Shown here in pieces: positions 49,239 to 58,505 of a stretch of DNA of 64,000 bases (position 1 is the first letter of the stretch; every line of letters begins with the position of its first letter). This DNA is from Streptomyces solicavernae (GTDB taxonomy: Bacteria > Actinomycetota > Actinomycetes > Streptomycetales > Streptomycetaceae), in the NCBI RefSeq assembly GCF_029968095.1, contig NZ_JASCIR010000021.1, positions 1 to 64,000 on the forward strand, in the 5' to 3' direction. The translations under genes were made by a program, and so were the position numbers. Under the pieces are notes generated by a model that was not told where the DNA came from, ran no database searches, and saw only the letters and a program-made list of their open reading frames with translations.

Positions 49239-50378
49239 CTACGAGATCGCGCTGCGCAGATCCGCCAGGTCGAGCTGTTCCGTGTCGTCGTGGGCGGTGA
49301 GGTCGATGACCTCGCCGACGGCAAGGTCCTCCGCGTCGGCCTCGCCGAGTGCCTCCTCGCCGATCACGTCCGCGAGGTCCTTGTTCTCGATCGCCCTGAC
49401 CTGGTCCCGTACGGCTTGTTCGGCTTGACCGGGCTGTGCAGTAGCTGGTTCGGCCTGCTCCGCCTCCGGGCTCATCGCGCCGAAGAAGTCGAAGCCGCCG
49501 ACGGGGCGGGGCGCCCTCCGGGCGGCCGGGGTGTACGGCGCGGCCGACGCCGCGGTCGCGGCCGGTACGGGGTAGTGCCGCGGGGCCGGGGTGAGGGCGG
49601 CCGTACGCGACTGTGCGCCGGCCGCCTCGGACTTCCCCTGTGCCGCGTCCGCCCCCTCACGCCTCGCGCCGTCGCGCGTCAGCTGGTCCAGCGCGGCGTT
49701 GGCCCGGCGGTAGAGCGCGGGGCTCGGGACGCGGGCCGACGTGGCGGGCTCACTGCGGGCGGCGCCGTCGACGCGGCCGGCGCCGTTAACCCGGTCGGTG
49801 CCGTGTCCATGACCGGCGGCGCCTCCGTGACCGGTGCCGTTTCCGTGACCGGCGCTGCCTCCGTGACCGGCGCTGCCTCCGTGACCGGTGCCGCCTCCGG
49901 CGGGCAGCGCCTTCGCCGGCGCGGACGCCTCGATCGCGAGGCGTCTGCGGCCTTCGAGCGCGCTGGCCCGCTCGGTCTCCGCGGTCGCGTACCGGCGCAG
50001 CAGCGCCGCGTGTTCGGAGCGCAGGGCGGCGAGTTCGGTGCGCTTGGCGCGGAGCTTGGCCTCCAGCTTCGCGCGCAGCTCCCGCGACTCTTCGAGGTCG
50101 GACTCCAGCTCGGCTGTGCGTTCCTCGTGCTTCCACTCGTCGCTCGCTCTGGCCCGGGTCAGTTCCGCGACGCGCTTGCCGGCGACCCGGTCCCATCGGC
50201 GCATGACGACCGAGCCGACGACGGCCGCTGCTGCGGCACCGGCGACCAGGCCGCGGAGCACCACGGGTTCCGCGACCAGCCAAGCTGCGGCGGCGCAGAC
50301 CAGTGAGACACCGGCGACCGTCGAGGGGGGAAGCAGCCTGTGCAGGGGTGGGGAATGGCGGTGACGTCCACGTGGCAT
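49239..50378 (-). CDS. Membrane-anchored coiled-coil protein, unknown function
   Basis: The 379-residue protein has two N-terminal hydrophobic segments (TVAGVSLVCAAAAWLVAEPVV and GLVAGAAAAAVVGSVVM). A long charged coiled coil follows (KHEERTAELESDLEESRELRAKLEAKLRAKRTELAALRSEHAALL, about residues 80-150), then a GHGGSAGHG repeat region, an Ala/Pro-rich linker and an acidic C-terminus (EDLAVGEVIDLTAHDDTEQLDLADL). The layout suggests a cytoplasmic scaffold tethered to the membrane. I recognise no enzyme domain. Confidence 0.75.
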   Translation of the reverse strand: MPRGRHRHSPPLHRLLPPSTVAGVSLVCAAAAWLVAEPVVLRGLVAGAAAAAVVGSVVMRRWDRVAGKRVAELTRARASDEWKHEERTAELESDLEESRELRAKLEAKLRAKRTELAALRSEHAALLRRYATAETERASALEGRRRLAIEASAPAKALPAGGGTGHGGSAGHGGSAGHGNGTGHGGAAGHGHGTDRVNGAGRVDGAARSEPATSARVPSPALYRRANAALDQLTRDGARREGADAAQGKSEAAGAQSRTAALTPAPRHYPVPAATAASAAPYTPAARRAPRPVGGFDFFGAMSPEAEQAEPATAQPGQAEQAVRDQVRAIENKDLADVIGEEALGEADAEDLAVGEVIDLTAHDDTEQLDLADLRSAIS

Positions 50379-50568
50379 GGCCAGAAACTTACCGCGCGTG
50401 CACGACGGACGAACCCCCGCCCGGGAAAGTGTTCCCTTGTGGTTACGTACGCCGAACCGGTTCAAGCGGCAACCAACGGTAACCCCCTCCCGTTACTTGC
50501 CACTTGGGTCCGCACTTCGGCCCGGACTTCGGCCCGGCACGCCTGGGAATGCCGACCCGAACTCAAGA

Positions 50569-51540
50569 TCATTTCTTGAGCAGCCCCTTCGCCTCCAGGT
50601 ACTCCTTCGCGGCGTCGGCCTCCTTCACGCGCTCCGCGTCGACCTTGCGGTTGAGTTCCATGAGGTCCTCGGTCGTCAGCGTCTCGGTGAGCTTCGCGAG
50701 CGCGTCGGCTATCGCCTTGTCGCCCGCGTCCTCGGCGTTCACCACGGGAAGGATGTTGTCGGCGTTCTGCAGGTTCTTGTCGTCCTTGAGCAGGACCAGG
50801 CCGAAGTTCTCCAGGGTGGCGTCCGTGGTGGTGGTCAGGACCAGCTGGTCCTCCCCGTCCTTGACGGCCTGCTTGGCCTGCGGCGTGCCGACGCCCTTGG
50901 GGTCGACGCCCGTCACGTCGATGCCGTACGTCTTCTTCAACCCCGGTGCGCAGAACGGCCGGACCTCGCATTCGTCACCGGCGGCGATCTTCACCTTCAA
51001 CTTCGAGCGGCCCAGGTCGGAAAGCGTCTTGAGGTTGTTCTTCTGCGCGTATTCCTTGCTGACCGCGAAAGCGTTCTGGTCGACGGCCGCTCCGGCCGGG
51101 AGTACCTTCAGGCCGCGCGGTTCGGCGAGCTTCTTCAGCGCGGCCACGGTGTCTTCCACATCGCTCGACGCGACGGGCTTCGCCTTCGGGCCGTTCTTGT
51201 CGATGTTCAGGAATTCGGCGAGCGTCGCCGCGTATTCCGGTACGACGTCGATGTCGCCCTTCTCCAGCGACGGTTCGTAAAGCTCGCGGTTCTCCACCGT
51301 CTTGATCGAGGTGTTGTATCCGGCGTCCCGCAGAAGCTGGGAGTACAGCTCGGCAAGCACCTTCGACTCGGTGAATCCGGCCGAACCCACCACCAGCGTG
51401 CCCTTCTTGCCGGCGCCGCCCTCGCTGCCGGCGCCCTTGTCCTCCAGGCTCTTGCCGCCGCAGGCGGTGAGGCCGGCGGCCAGGCCGACGACGGCCACCG
51501 CCGCGGCCGCCCTGCGGATGCCCTGCCCAAAGTGCTTCAT
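50569..51540 (-). CDS. Osmoprotectant ABC transporter substrate-binding lipoprotein
   Basis: The 323-residue ProX/OpuCC-type binding protein has a lipoprotein signal (VAVVGLAAGLTAC) and the family motifs VVGSAGFTESKVLAELY, GDIDVVPEYAATL and QLVLTTTTDATLENFGLVLLKDD. It binds glycine betaine, choline, carnitine or similar solutes outside the membrane. It is third in a minus-strand operon after two permease genes; the ATPase is divergent at 53181. Confidence 0.92.
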   Translation of the reverse strand: MKHFGQGIRRAAAAVAVVGLAAGLTACGGKSLEDKGAGSEGGAGKKGTLVVGSAGFTESKVLAELYSQLLRDAGYNTSIKTVENRELYEPSLEKGDIDVVPEYAATLAEFLNIDKNGPKAKPVASSDVEDTVAALKKLAEPRGLKVLPAGAAVDQNAFAVSKEYAQKNNLKTLSDLGRSKLKVKIAAGDECEVRPFCAPGLKKTYGIDVTGVDPKGVGTPQAKQAVKDGEDQLVLTTTTDATLENFGLVLLKDDKNLQNADNILPVVNAEDAGDKAIADALAKLTETLTTEDLMELNRKVDAERVKEADAAKEYLEAKGLLKK

Positions 51541-51594
51541 GGGGTATCACCAATCAATGTCGTCACGGCCGTTGTCGTACGAGAAGCAGTTGTC

Positions 51595-52269
51595 CTACGG
51601 GAGCGCCCTGCCCCGCATCGGGTCGAGCACCTTGCCCAGCGCCACCAGCACCCCCTCCACGAGCAGCGCGAGCGCCGCCACAAGCACCGCGCCCGCCACC
51701 ACCTGCGCGGTGTCCTGGAGGTTGAACCCGGCCGTGATGATCCGGCCGAGGCCGCCCTCCCCGGCCATCGCGGCGAGCGTCGCCGTGGCCACGACCTGGA
51801 CGGCCGCCGAGCGCAGCCCCGTCATGATCAGCGGGAACGCCAGCGGGAGTTCCACCCGCAGGAACAGCTGACGCCCGCTCATCCCCATGCCGCGCGCGGC
51901 CTCCACCACAGCCCGGTCGACCTCGCGCATCCCGATGTACGCGTTGGTCAGCAGCGGCGGCACCGCGAACAGCACCAGGGCGATCAGCGTCGGCAGGTCG
52001 CCGTACCGCCCGAGCGGGGTGAGCGTGAGCAGCACGAGCACCGCGAGCGTCGGCACCGCGCGGCCCACGTTGGAGAGGTTGACCGCGAGCGCTCCGCCCT
52101 TGCCGATGTGACCGAGCCACAGGGCGAGGGGCAGCGCGATCAGGCAGGCGACGGCCAGGCACGTACCGCTGAAGTACAGATGCTCGCCGAGGCGGTGCCC
52201 TATCCCCTTCTCGCCGTGCCAGTTGGCGGCCGAGGTGAGCCAGGCGAAGGCATCCTGCAGTGCGTTCAT
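51595..52269 (-). CDS. Osmoprotectant ABC transporter permease (second)
   Basis: The 224-residue BPD-type permease has about six helices and the EAA loop AARGMGMSGRQLFLRVELPLAFPLIM. The start ATG overlaps the stop of the upstream permease (ATGA), showing coupling. The two permeases form the channel heterodimer. Confidence 0.92.
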   Translation of the reverse strand: MNALQDAFAWLTSAANWHGEKGIGHRLGEHLYFSGTCLAVACLIALPLALWLGHIGKGGALAVNLSNVGRAVPTLAVLVLLTLTPLGRYGDLPTLIALVLFAVPPLLTNAYIGMREVDRAVVEAARGMGMSGRQLFLRVELPLAFPLIMTGLRSAAVQVVATATLAAMAGEGGLGRIITAGFNLQDTAQVVAGAVLVAALALLVEGVLVALGKVLDPMRGRALP

Positions 52270-52982
52270 GCGGGCTCGACCACCTTTGCCGTACGGACGC
52301 CGGGGGCGCGCCCCGACCGTATGCGCGTCCAGGGCGTGAGCCACCGCTGCAGGGCGAGCAGCAGCAGGTCCGCGCCGACCGCGAGCAGCACACAGAGCAC
52401 CGAGGCGGTGAGCACCTGCGCCTTGAAGTCGCTGCGCAGGCCGGACATGATCAGGCCGCCCAGACCGCCGTAGTCCACGAGGGCGCCGACCGTCGTCAGC
52501 GCGACCGTGGCGACCGTGGCTATGCGCACCCCCGCCAGCAACGCGGGAAGCGCCAGTGGGAGTTCGACCTCCCACAGCTGCCGGAACGGCCCGTACCCCA
52601 TCCCGCGTGCGGCCTCGCGGGCCTCCTCCGGGACGGCTTCGAGTCCCGCCAGGATGTTCCGCACGAGGACCGTCAGGGAGTACAGCACCAGGCCCGTCAC
52701 GACCAGGGCCGCCGAGAGGCCGAACACCGGGAGCAGCAGCGAGAACATCGCGAGCGACGGCACCGAGTAGAGCGCCGTGGTGAGGCCGAGGACCGGGGCC
52801 GCGAAGACCTTGCTGCGGCGCGCGAGCAGCGCGAGCGGCAGCGCGACGGCGAGCCCGATGAGGATCGAGGCGGCCGTGATGCCCACATGCTGAAGCGTCG
52901 CGTCGATCAACTCCTGGCTGCGCGTGCGGACATATTCCGCGCACACCCAGTCGTTGTCGACCAGGCAGTTTCGCCCGTCCAT
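52266..52982 (-). CDS. Osmoprotectant ABC transporter permease (first)
   Basis: The 238-residue BPD-type permease has the EAA loop AARGMGYGPFRQLWEVELPLALPALL. ATG 52982 (MDGRNCLVDNDWVC) has a GGAGG ribosome-binding site about 8 nt upstream and is preferred to ATG 53009. It heads the permease-permease-binding-protein operon. The 198-bp gap to the divergent ATPase gene must contain both promoters. Confidence 0.92.
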   Translation of the reverse strand: MDGRNCLVDNDWVCAEYVRTRSQELIDATLQHVGITAASILIGLAVALPLALLARRSKVFAAPVLGLTTALYSVPSLAMFSLLLPVFGLSAALVVTGLVLYSLTVLVRNILAGLEAVPEEAREAARGMGYGPFRQLWEVELPLALPALLAGVRIATVATVALTTVGALVDYGGLGGLIMSGLRSDFKAQVLTASVLCVLLAVGADLLLLALQRWLTPWTRIRSGRAPGVRTAKVVEPA

Positions 52983-53180
52983 CCGGCCCCACCTCCCCCA
53001 CAACGCCACCGGAACCAGCCCGGAACCACGCCCGGACCCAGGCCCGGGCCCCGTCCCCCGAGCGCATGTCCCCCGAACACCTGTCTGTCGGCGACCCTAA
53101 ACCCCAGCACTGACAATCGCCGATAGCCGTCGTCCTGCCGCAACATGAGGTTCACGAAACGCCCACCACAAGGGGGAGCC

Positions 53181-54344
53181 GTGATCCGGTTCGAGCACGT
53201 CACCAAGCGGTACGACGACGGCACCACGGCCGTCGACGACCTGTCGTTCGAGGTCGCCGACGGTGAACTCGTCACCCTCGTAGGCCCGTCGGGCTGCGGC
53301 AAGACCACGACGATGAAGATGGTGAACCGGCTGATCGAGCCCACCTCGGGCCGGATCCTGCTCGACGGCGAGGACATATCCGGCGTCGACCCGGTCGAGC
53401 TGCGCCGCCGCATCGGCTACGTGATCCAGCAGGTCGGCCTGTTCCCGCACAAGACGGTCCTGGACAACACCGCGACCGTCCCGCACCTCCTCGGCGTCAA
53501 GCGCGCCGAGGCCCGCGCCCGCGCCGCCGAACTCCTCGAACTCGTCGGCCTCGACCCGTCCGTGCACGGCGCCCGCTACCCGGAGCAGCTCTCCGGCGGC
53601 CAGCGCCAGCGCGTCGGCGTGGCCCGCGCGCTCGCCGCCGACCCGCCCGTGCTCCTCATGGACGAGCCGTTCGGCGCGGTCGACCCGGTGGTCCGCGAGC
53701 ACCTGCAGAACGAGTTCCTGAAGCTCCAGGCGGCCGTGCGCAAAACGGTCCTGTTCGTCACGCACGACATCGAGGAGGCCGTACGCCTCGGCGACCGCAT
53801 AGCCGTCTACGGCTCCGGCCGCATCGAGCAGTACGACGCCCCGGCCACCGTCCTCGGCGCCCCCGCCACGCCGTACGTCGCCGAATTCGTGGGCGCCGAC
53901 CGGGGGTTGAAGCGCCTCTCGGTCACGCCGATCGAGGAGGGCGACCTGCAACAGCCCCCGGTCGTACGGCTCGACGACCCCCTGGACCGCGCCGCCGGGC
54001 AGCTGCGCGCCGAGGGCGCCCCCTGGGCCGTCGTCCTGGACGCGGAGGGCAACCTTCACGGCTGGATCTCCGCCGAGCACACCGGCAGCAAGGGCACGGT
54101 GCGCGACCGGGCCCGCCGGATGGAGGCCTGGCTGCCCGTCGGCGCCTCCCTGAAGCAGGCGTTCGCCACGATGCTGCAGCACGACGCGGGCTGGATCGCG
54201 GTGATCGACGAGGACTCCACGGGCCGCTTCCTCGGCGTCCTGACCCCGGCGACCCTGCACGAGGCGCTGCGCCGCTCGACGACCGCGGACGCCCGGTCCA
54301 TCACACGCGCGGAGGTCGACCTGGAGACAGTCACGGTGCGCTGA
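53181..54344 (+). CDS. Osmoprotectant ABC transporter ATPase with CBS domains
   Basis: The 387-residue ProV/OpuCA-type ATPase has Walker A GPSGCGKTT, signature LSGGQRQRVGVARAL, Walker B VLLMDEPFGAVDP and the H-loop FVTHDIEEA. The C-terminal part holds a tandem CBS region (RAEGAPWAVVLDAEGNLHGWIS; HDAGWIAVIDEDSTGRFLGVL), which in relatives senses ionic strength or binds c-di-AMP. With disA in the same window, c-di-AMP control of this importer is plausible but untested. GTG 53181 has GGGGGAG upstream. Confidence 0.93.
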   Translation: MIRFEHVTKRYDDGTTAVDDLSFEVADGELVTLVGPSGCGKTTTMKMVNRLIEPTSGRILLDGEDISGVDPVELRRRIGYVIQQVGLFPHKTVLDNTATVPHLLGVKRAEARARAAELLELVGLDPSVHGARYPEQLSGGQRQRVGVARALAADPPVLLMDEPFGAVDPVVREHLQNEFLKLQAAVRKTVLFVTHDIEEAVRLGDRIAVYGSGRIEQYDAPATVLGAPATPYVAEFVGADRGLKRLSVTPIEEGDLQQPPVVRLDDPLDRAAGQLRAEGAPWAVVLDAEGNLHGWISAEHTGSKGTVRDRARRMEAWLPVGASLKQAFATMLQHDAGWIAVIDEDSTGRFLGVLTPATLHEALRRSTTADARSITRAEVDLETVTVR

Positions 54345-54380
54345 GCCGTACCGGGAAAACCGACTCCCCTACGGGAAGCG

Positions 54381-54572
54381 TCACTTGACCGAAAGCCGCT
54401 CGCTCATCCACGCCAGGGCCTGCGGGATCTCCCGCCGCCAGGTGGTGAGGTTGTGGCCGCCGCTGTCGAGGACGATCGAGAACATCCGGGTGGGCGCCCG
54501 GTGCGCCCCGCCGGCCTCGACCAGAGCGTCCTGCCTGCGCTTTCCGCCGGACGCGCGCCCGGACGCCGATCC
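54381..54572 (-). pseudogene. Remnant of an esterase C-terminus
   Basis: An open stretch of 63 codons before a TGA at 54381-54383 reads ...DALVEAGGAHRAP, then FSIVLDSGGHNLTTWRREI and PQALAWMSERLSVK. This resembles the C-terminus of secreted alpha/beta-hydrolase esterases, including the GGHN block that carries the catalytic His and the TWRREIPQAL helix. Upstream the frame is closed by a stop (54573-54575), and no nucleophile Ser or start is left. It is most likely a truncated relic of an esterase gene once neighbouring the MprF-like gene. The rest of the 54345-54697 gap shows nothing else. Confidence 0.6.
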
Positions 54573-54697
54573 TCATGCACCGGTTTTCCGGGCGGAGAGT
54601 GAACCCGCCTCCCACAAGCACCGTCCTAGAGGGCGCAATTTGTCCGGCGTAACCGCAGAAGCCGGGCTTCAGCTCTCTCGCAGAACCACGGGATGCG

Positions 54698-56539
54698 ATG
54701 TCAGTCAGGACAGATGGGGAAATGTCGGGTGGGGTTGCGGCGGCTTCTCACCGGGTCCGGCGCATGCTGCGCGGCCCCCGCCCCGAGAAGGTGCCGTACC
54801 TGGTCGCCACCGCCTGCACGCTCGTGGGCCTCCTTGACATCGCCGCCGGCGTCTTCCCGCGCTTCCGGCACAGCCGCCTGCACGCCCTGGCCGAGGTCCT
54901 GCCCGGCGCACTCGGCCCCTTCGCCTCCGCGCTCGCCCTCAGCGCCGGCGTCCTCCTGCTGCTCCTCGCGCACGGCCTCAGGCGCCGCAAGCGGAGGGCC
55001 TGGCGGGCGGCCGTGTTTCTGCTCCCGGCGGGCGCCGCGGCCCAGTTCGCGTACCGGCACTCGCTCGTCGGCGTACTGATCGCCGGCCTGCTGCTCGCCC
55101 TGCTGCTGCGCCACCGGGGCGAGTTCTCCGCGCTGCCCGACCCGCGCAGCCGCCGGCCGGCGCTGGCCAACTTCTTCCTGATGGGCTCGTTCTCGCTCAC
55201 CCTCGGCACGGTGATCGTCGCCACCCACCCGCGCAAGGTCGTCGGCGACCCGAGCCTCGCCGACTACCTCACCCACGTCGTGTACGGCCTGTTCGGCGCC
55301 GAGGGGCCCCTCGCGTACACCGGGCGCACCGGCTGGACCGTCGGCTACTCCCTCGGCGCCCTCGGCATGCTCACCGCGCTCACCACGGTCTACCTGGCCC
55401 TGCGCCCCGAACACCCGGCCGCCCGGCTCACCGAGGACGACGAGACCCGCCTGCGCGCCCTGCTCGACCGGCACGGCGCCCGCGACTCCCTCGGCCACTT
55501 CGCGCTCCGCCGCGACAAGGGCGTGGTGTTCTCGCCCAGCGGCAAGGCGGCCGTCACCTACCGCGTCGTCTCCGGCGTGATGCTCGCGAGCGGCGACCCG
55601 ATCGGCGACGTGGAGGCCTGGCCCGGCGCCATCGAGCGGTTCATGGACGAGGCGCGCAAGCACTCCTGGACCCCCGCCGTCATGGGCTGCTCGGAGACCG
55701 GCGGCGAGGTCTGGACCCGCGAGACCGGCCTCGACGCCCTCGAACTCGGCGACGAGGCGGTGGTGGACGTGGGGGATTTCTCCCTCTCCGGGCGCGCCAT
55801 GCGCAACGTGCGCCAGATGGTCAAACGCATCGAGCGGAGTGGCTACGAGACCCGGGTACGGCGCGTACGTGACCTGAGCGCGGCCGAGTTGGAGCGGGTC
55901 CGGCGCGCCGCCGACGACTGGCGCGGCACCGACACCGAGCGCGGCTTCTCCATGGCCCTCGGCCGCATCGGCGACCCCACCGACGGCGACTGTCTGATCG
56001 CCACCGCGCACAGGCGGGACGAAGTACCCGGCCCCCACGGCGACTTGAAGGCGATCCTCCACTTCGTGCCCTGGGGCGCGGACGGAGTCTCGCTCGACCT
56101 GATGCGCCGCGACCGCGCCGCCGACCCCGGCATGAACGAACTCCTCATCGTCGCCGCCCTGCAGGCCGCCCCGAAACTCGCCATCGCGCGTGTGTCCCTC
56201 AACTTCGCGATGTTCCGCTCCGCCCTCGCGCGCGGTGAACGGCTCGGCGCGGGGCCGGTGCTGCGCGGCTGGCGCGGGCTGCTCGTGTTCCTGTCGCGCT
56301 GGTTCCAGATCGAGTCGCTGTACAAGTTCAACGCCAAATTCCGCCCCCGCTGGGAGCCCCGCTTCGTGGTCTTCCGCAACAACCGCGACCTGCCGCGCAT
56401 CGGCGTCGCCGCGATGCAGGCCGAGGGCTTCGTCACCCTCGCCCTGCCCCGCTTCCTGCACCCCCGCCCCGGCCCGCGGCGCCCCTGCCCGCACACCTCC
56501 GCGGCCCGGCCGCGGGAGCGCGGCGTGCAGGTCGTCTGA
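54698..56539 (+). CDS. MprF-like membrane protein with DUF2156 (lysyl-PG synthase type) domain
   Basis: The 613-residue protein has five to six membrane helices in its first 240 residues. A C-terminal cytoplasmic GNAT-like DUF2156 domain follows, with FSPSGKAAVTYRVVSGVMLASGDPIG, the NVRQMVKRIERSGY segment, DWRGTDTERGFSMALGRIGDP and SLYKFNAKFRPRWEPRF. Relatives transfer amino acids from aminoacyl-tRNA to phosphatidylglycerol, lowering membrane negative charge and giving cationic-peptide resistance. Amino-acid specificity cannot be told. ATG 54698 is used; ATG 54722 is possible. Confidence 0.88.
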   Translation: MSVRTDGEMSGGVAAASHRVRRMLRGPRPEKVPYLVATACTLVGLLDIAAGVFPRFRHSRLHALAEVLPGALGPFASALALSAGVLLLLLAHGLRRRKRRAWRAAVFLLPAGAAAQFAYRHSLVGVLIAGLLLALLLRHRGEFSALPDPRSRRPALANFFLMGSFSLTLGTVIVATHPRKVVGDPSLADYLTHVVYGLFGAEGPLAYTGRTGWTVGYSLGALGMLTALTTVYLALRPEHPAARLTEDDETRLRALLDRHGARDSLGHFALRRDKGVVFSPSGKAAVTYRVVSGVMLASGDPIGDVEAWPGAIERFMDEARKHSWTPAVMGCSETGGEVWTRETGLDALELGDEAVVDVGDFSLSGRAMRNVRQMVKRIERSGYETRVRRVRDLSAAELERVRRAADDWRGTDTERGFSMALGRIGDPTDGDCLIATAHRRDEVPGPHGDLKAILHFVPWGADGVSLDLMRRDRAADPGMNELLIVAALQAAPKLAIARVSLNFAMFRSALARGERLGAGPVLRGWRGLLVFLSRWFQIESLYKFNAKFRPRWEPRFVVFRNNRDLPRIGVAAMQAEGFVTLALPRFLHPRPGPRRPCPHTSAARPRERGVQVV

Positions 56540-56594
56540 GCCCTCCCGACCACTGCCGTACGGCTCACTCCCCGTACGGGCCTACGCTGGAGGC

Positions 56595-57458
56595 ATGAGT
56601 ACGTTGCGCGGCCGGGGCACGGTCGAAGGCCTTCCGGAGTGGGACCGCTGTGCGGTGATGGGAGTCGTCAACGTGACGCCCGACTCCTTCTCCGACGGTG
56701 GCCGCTGGTTCGACACCACGACCGCCGTCAAGCACGGCCTCGACCTGGTCGCCCAGGGCGCCGATCTGATCGACGTCGGCGGCGAGTCGACGCGGCCCGG
56801 CGCCACCCGGGTCGACGAGGACGAGGAGCTGCGCCGGGTCGTGCCCGTGGTGCGCGGCCTCGCCTCCGAGGGCGTCGCCGTCTCCGTCGACACCATGCGC
56901 GCCGCCGTCGCCGAGGCCGCGCTCACCGCGGGCGCCCGCCTCGTCAACGACGTCAGCGGCGGCCTCGCCGACCCCGCGATGATCCCGGCCGTCGCCGCCG
57001 CCGGCGCCCCGTTCGTCGTCATGCACTGGCGCGGCTTCAGCGAGGACATGAACAGCCGCGCGGTGTACGCGGACATCGTCGGCGAGGTCGTGAGCGAGCT
57101 GCACGCGCGCGTGGAGGCGGTTGTCGCGGGCGGGGTGGCCCCCGAGCGGATCGTCCTCGACCCCGGCCTCGGCTTCGCCAAGGACGCCGAGCACGACCTC
57201 GCCCTGGTCGCCCACATGAAGGAACTGCGCTCCCTCGGCCTGCCGGTCCTGGTCGCCGCCAGCCGGAAACGTTTCCTCGGCCGGGTCCTGGCCGCAGGGC
57301 CGGACTCCGCCCCGCCGCCCGCGCGTGAACGTGACGCCGCCACCGCCGCGGTCTCCGCCATCGCCGCCCACGAGGGCGCCTGGGCGGTCCGCGTCCACGA
57401 GGTGCGCGCCACCGCCGACGCCGTCCGCGTAGCCCGCGCCGTAGAAGGAGCCCAGTGA
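56595..57458 (+). CDS. folP: Dihydropteroate synthase
   Basis: The 287-residue DHPS joins 4-aminobenzoate to the pterin pyrophosphate in folate synthesis; it is the sulfonamide target. Conserved blocks are VMGVVNVTPDSFSDGG, LIDVGGESTRPGA, LVNDVSGG, LDPGLGFAK and AASRKRFLG. TACGCT at 56583-56588 sits 6 nt before ATG 56595 and could be a -10 element for a leaderless mRNA. The stop overlaps the next gene's start in GTGA. Confidence 0.96.
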   Translation: MSTLRGRGTVEGLPEWDRCAVMGVVNVTPDSFSDGGRWFDTTTAVKHGLDLVAQGADLIDVGGESTRPGATRVDEDEELRRVVPVVRGLASEGVAVSVDTMRAAVAEAALTAGARLVNDVSGGLADPAMIPAVAAAGAPFVVMHWRGFSEDMNSRAVYADIVGEVVSELHARVEAVVAGGVAPERIVLDPGLGFAKDAEHDLALVAHMKELRSLGLPVLVAASRKRFLGRVLAAGPDSAPPPARERDAATAAVSAIAAHEGAWAVRVHEVRATADAVRVARAVEGAQ

Positions 57459-57955
57459 CGCCCCGTACCGACATCGAAGCCGTCGAGACCGCCAACACGT
57501 CCTTCTACGAGGCTCTGGAGCGCGGCGACTTCGAGGCGGTCTCGGACCTCTGGCTGCGCGACGAGCCCGGCGCCGCGGACGACGAGGAGAGCGTCGGCGT
57601 CTCCTGCGTGCACCCCGGCTGGCCCGCCCTCTCCGGACGCGGCGAGGTCCTCAGGTCGTACGCCCTGATCATGGCGAACACCGAATACATCCAGTTCTTC
57701 CTCACCGATGTGAAGGTCTCGGTGCACGCCGACACCGCCCTGGTCAGCTGTACGGAGAACATCCTCAGCGGCGGCCCCGCCGAGGAGGGCGCCGACCTGG
57801 GCCCGCTGGTCGGCCAGCTCGTGGTCGCCACGAATGTGTTCCACCGCACGCCCGACGGCTGGAAGCTGTGGTCGCACCACGCCTCGCCGGTGCTCGCCGA
57901 GACCGAGGACGAAGAGGGCGACGGCAGCTCCGAGGGCGGCGAAACACCCGCCTGA
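57455..57955 (+). CDS. NTF2/SnoaL-like protein in the folate cluster
   Basis: The 166-residue protein has a SnoaL-like alpha+beta barrel pattern: ANTSFYEALERGDFEAVSDLWLRD at the start, CVHPGWPALSGRGEVLRSYALIM, and ATNVFHRTPDGWKLWSHHAS at the end. An acidic disordered tail follows. It is coupled to folP by the GTGA overlap and conserved between folP and folB in Streptomyces as I recall. No catalytic role is established. Confidence 0.85.
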   Translation: MTPRTDIEAVETANTSFYEALERGDFEAVSDLWLRDEPGAADDEESVGVSCVHPGWPALSGRGEVLRSYALIMANTEYIQFFLTDVKVSVHADTALVSCTENILSGGPAEEGADLGPLVGQLVVATNVFHRTPDGWKLWSHHASPVLAETEDEEGDGSSEGGETPA

Positions 57956-58145
57956 GTGGGTAGGCGCCCTGCCGGGATTGGATTCCCCGCCGCCGGGGTA
58001 TGGGCGGCTACCAGCCCAAGACCGGCATGTCCAGAGCCCCCATGGGCACGCACTGTCAGCACCCGCAGGTAGATTCGAATGGGTCCCGCGAGCCGACCGC
58101 ACTCGGCCCGGACCCGCCGAACCGACGATTGCAGGAGTGATTCGC

Positions 58146-58505
58146 GTGGATCGTGTCGCGCTGCGCGGCCTCAAGGCCCGCGGGCACCACGGTGTCTTCG
58201 CCCATGAACGCGAAGAGGGCCAGACCTTCGTCGTGGACCTGGTCATCGGCCTGGACACCAGGCCGGCCGCGGCCGACGACGACCTGGCGAAGACCGTGCA
58301 CTACGGCATCGTCGCCGAGGAGGTCGTGGCCGTCGTCGAGGGCGAGCCCGTCGACCTCATCGAGACCCTGGCCGAGCGCATCGCACAGCAGTGCCTCAAG
58401 CACGCGGGGGTCCAGGAGGTCGAGGTGGTCGTCCACAAGCCGGACGCCCCCATCACGGTCCCCTTCGACGACGTCACCATCACGATCACCCGGAGCAACG
58501 CATGA
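58146..58505 (+). CDS. folB: Dihydroneopterin aldolase
   Basis: The 119-residue enzyme converts dihydroneopterin to 6-hydroxymethyl-dihydropterin and glycolaldehyde. Motifs are LRGLKARGHHGVFAHEREEGQTFVVDL, HYGIVAEEV and the DLIETLAERIA helix with KPDAPI. GTG 58146 has AGGAG 8 nt upstream; GTG 58137 lies inside that site. It overlaps folK by ATGA. Confidence 0.95.
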   Translation: MDRVALRGLKARGHHGVFAHEREEGQTFVVDLVIGLDTRPAAADDDLAKTVHYGIVAEEVVAVVEGEPVDLIETLAERIAQQCLKHAGVQEVEVVVHKPDAPITVPFDDVTITITRSNA

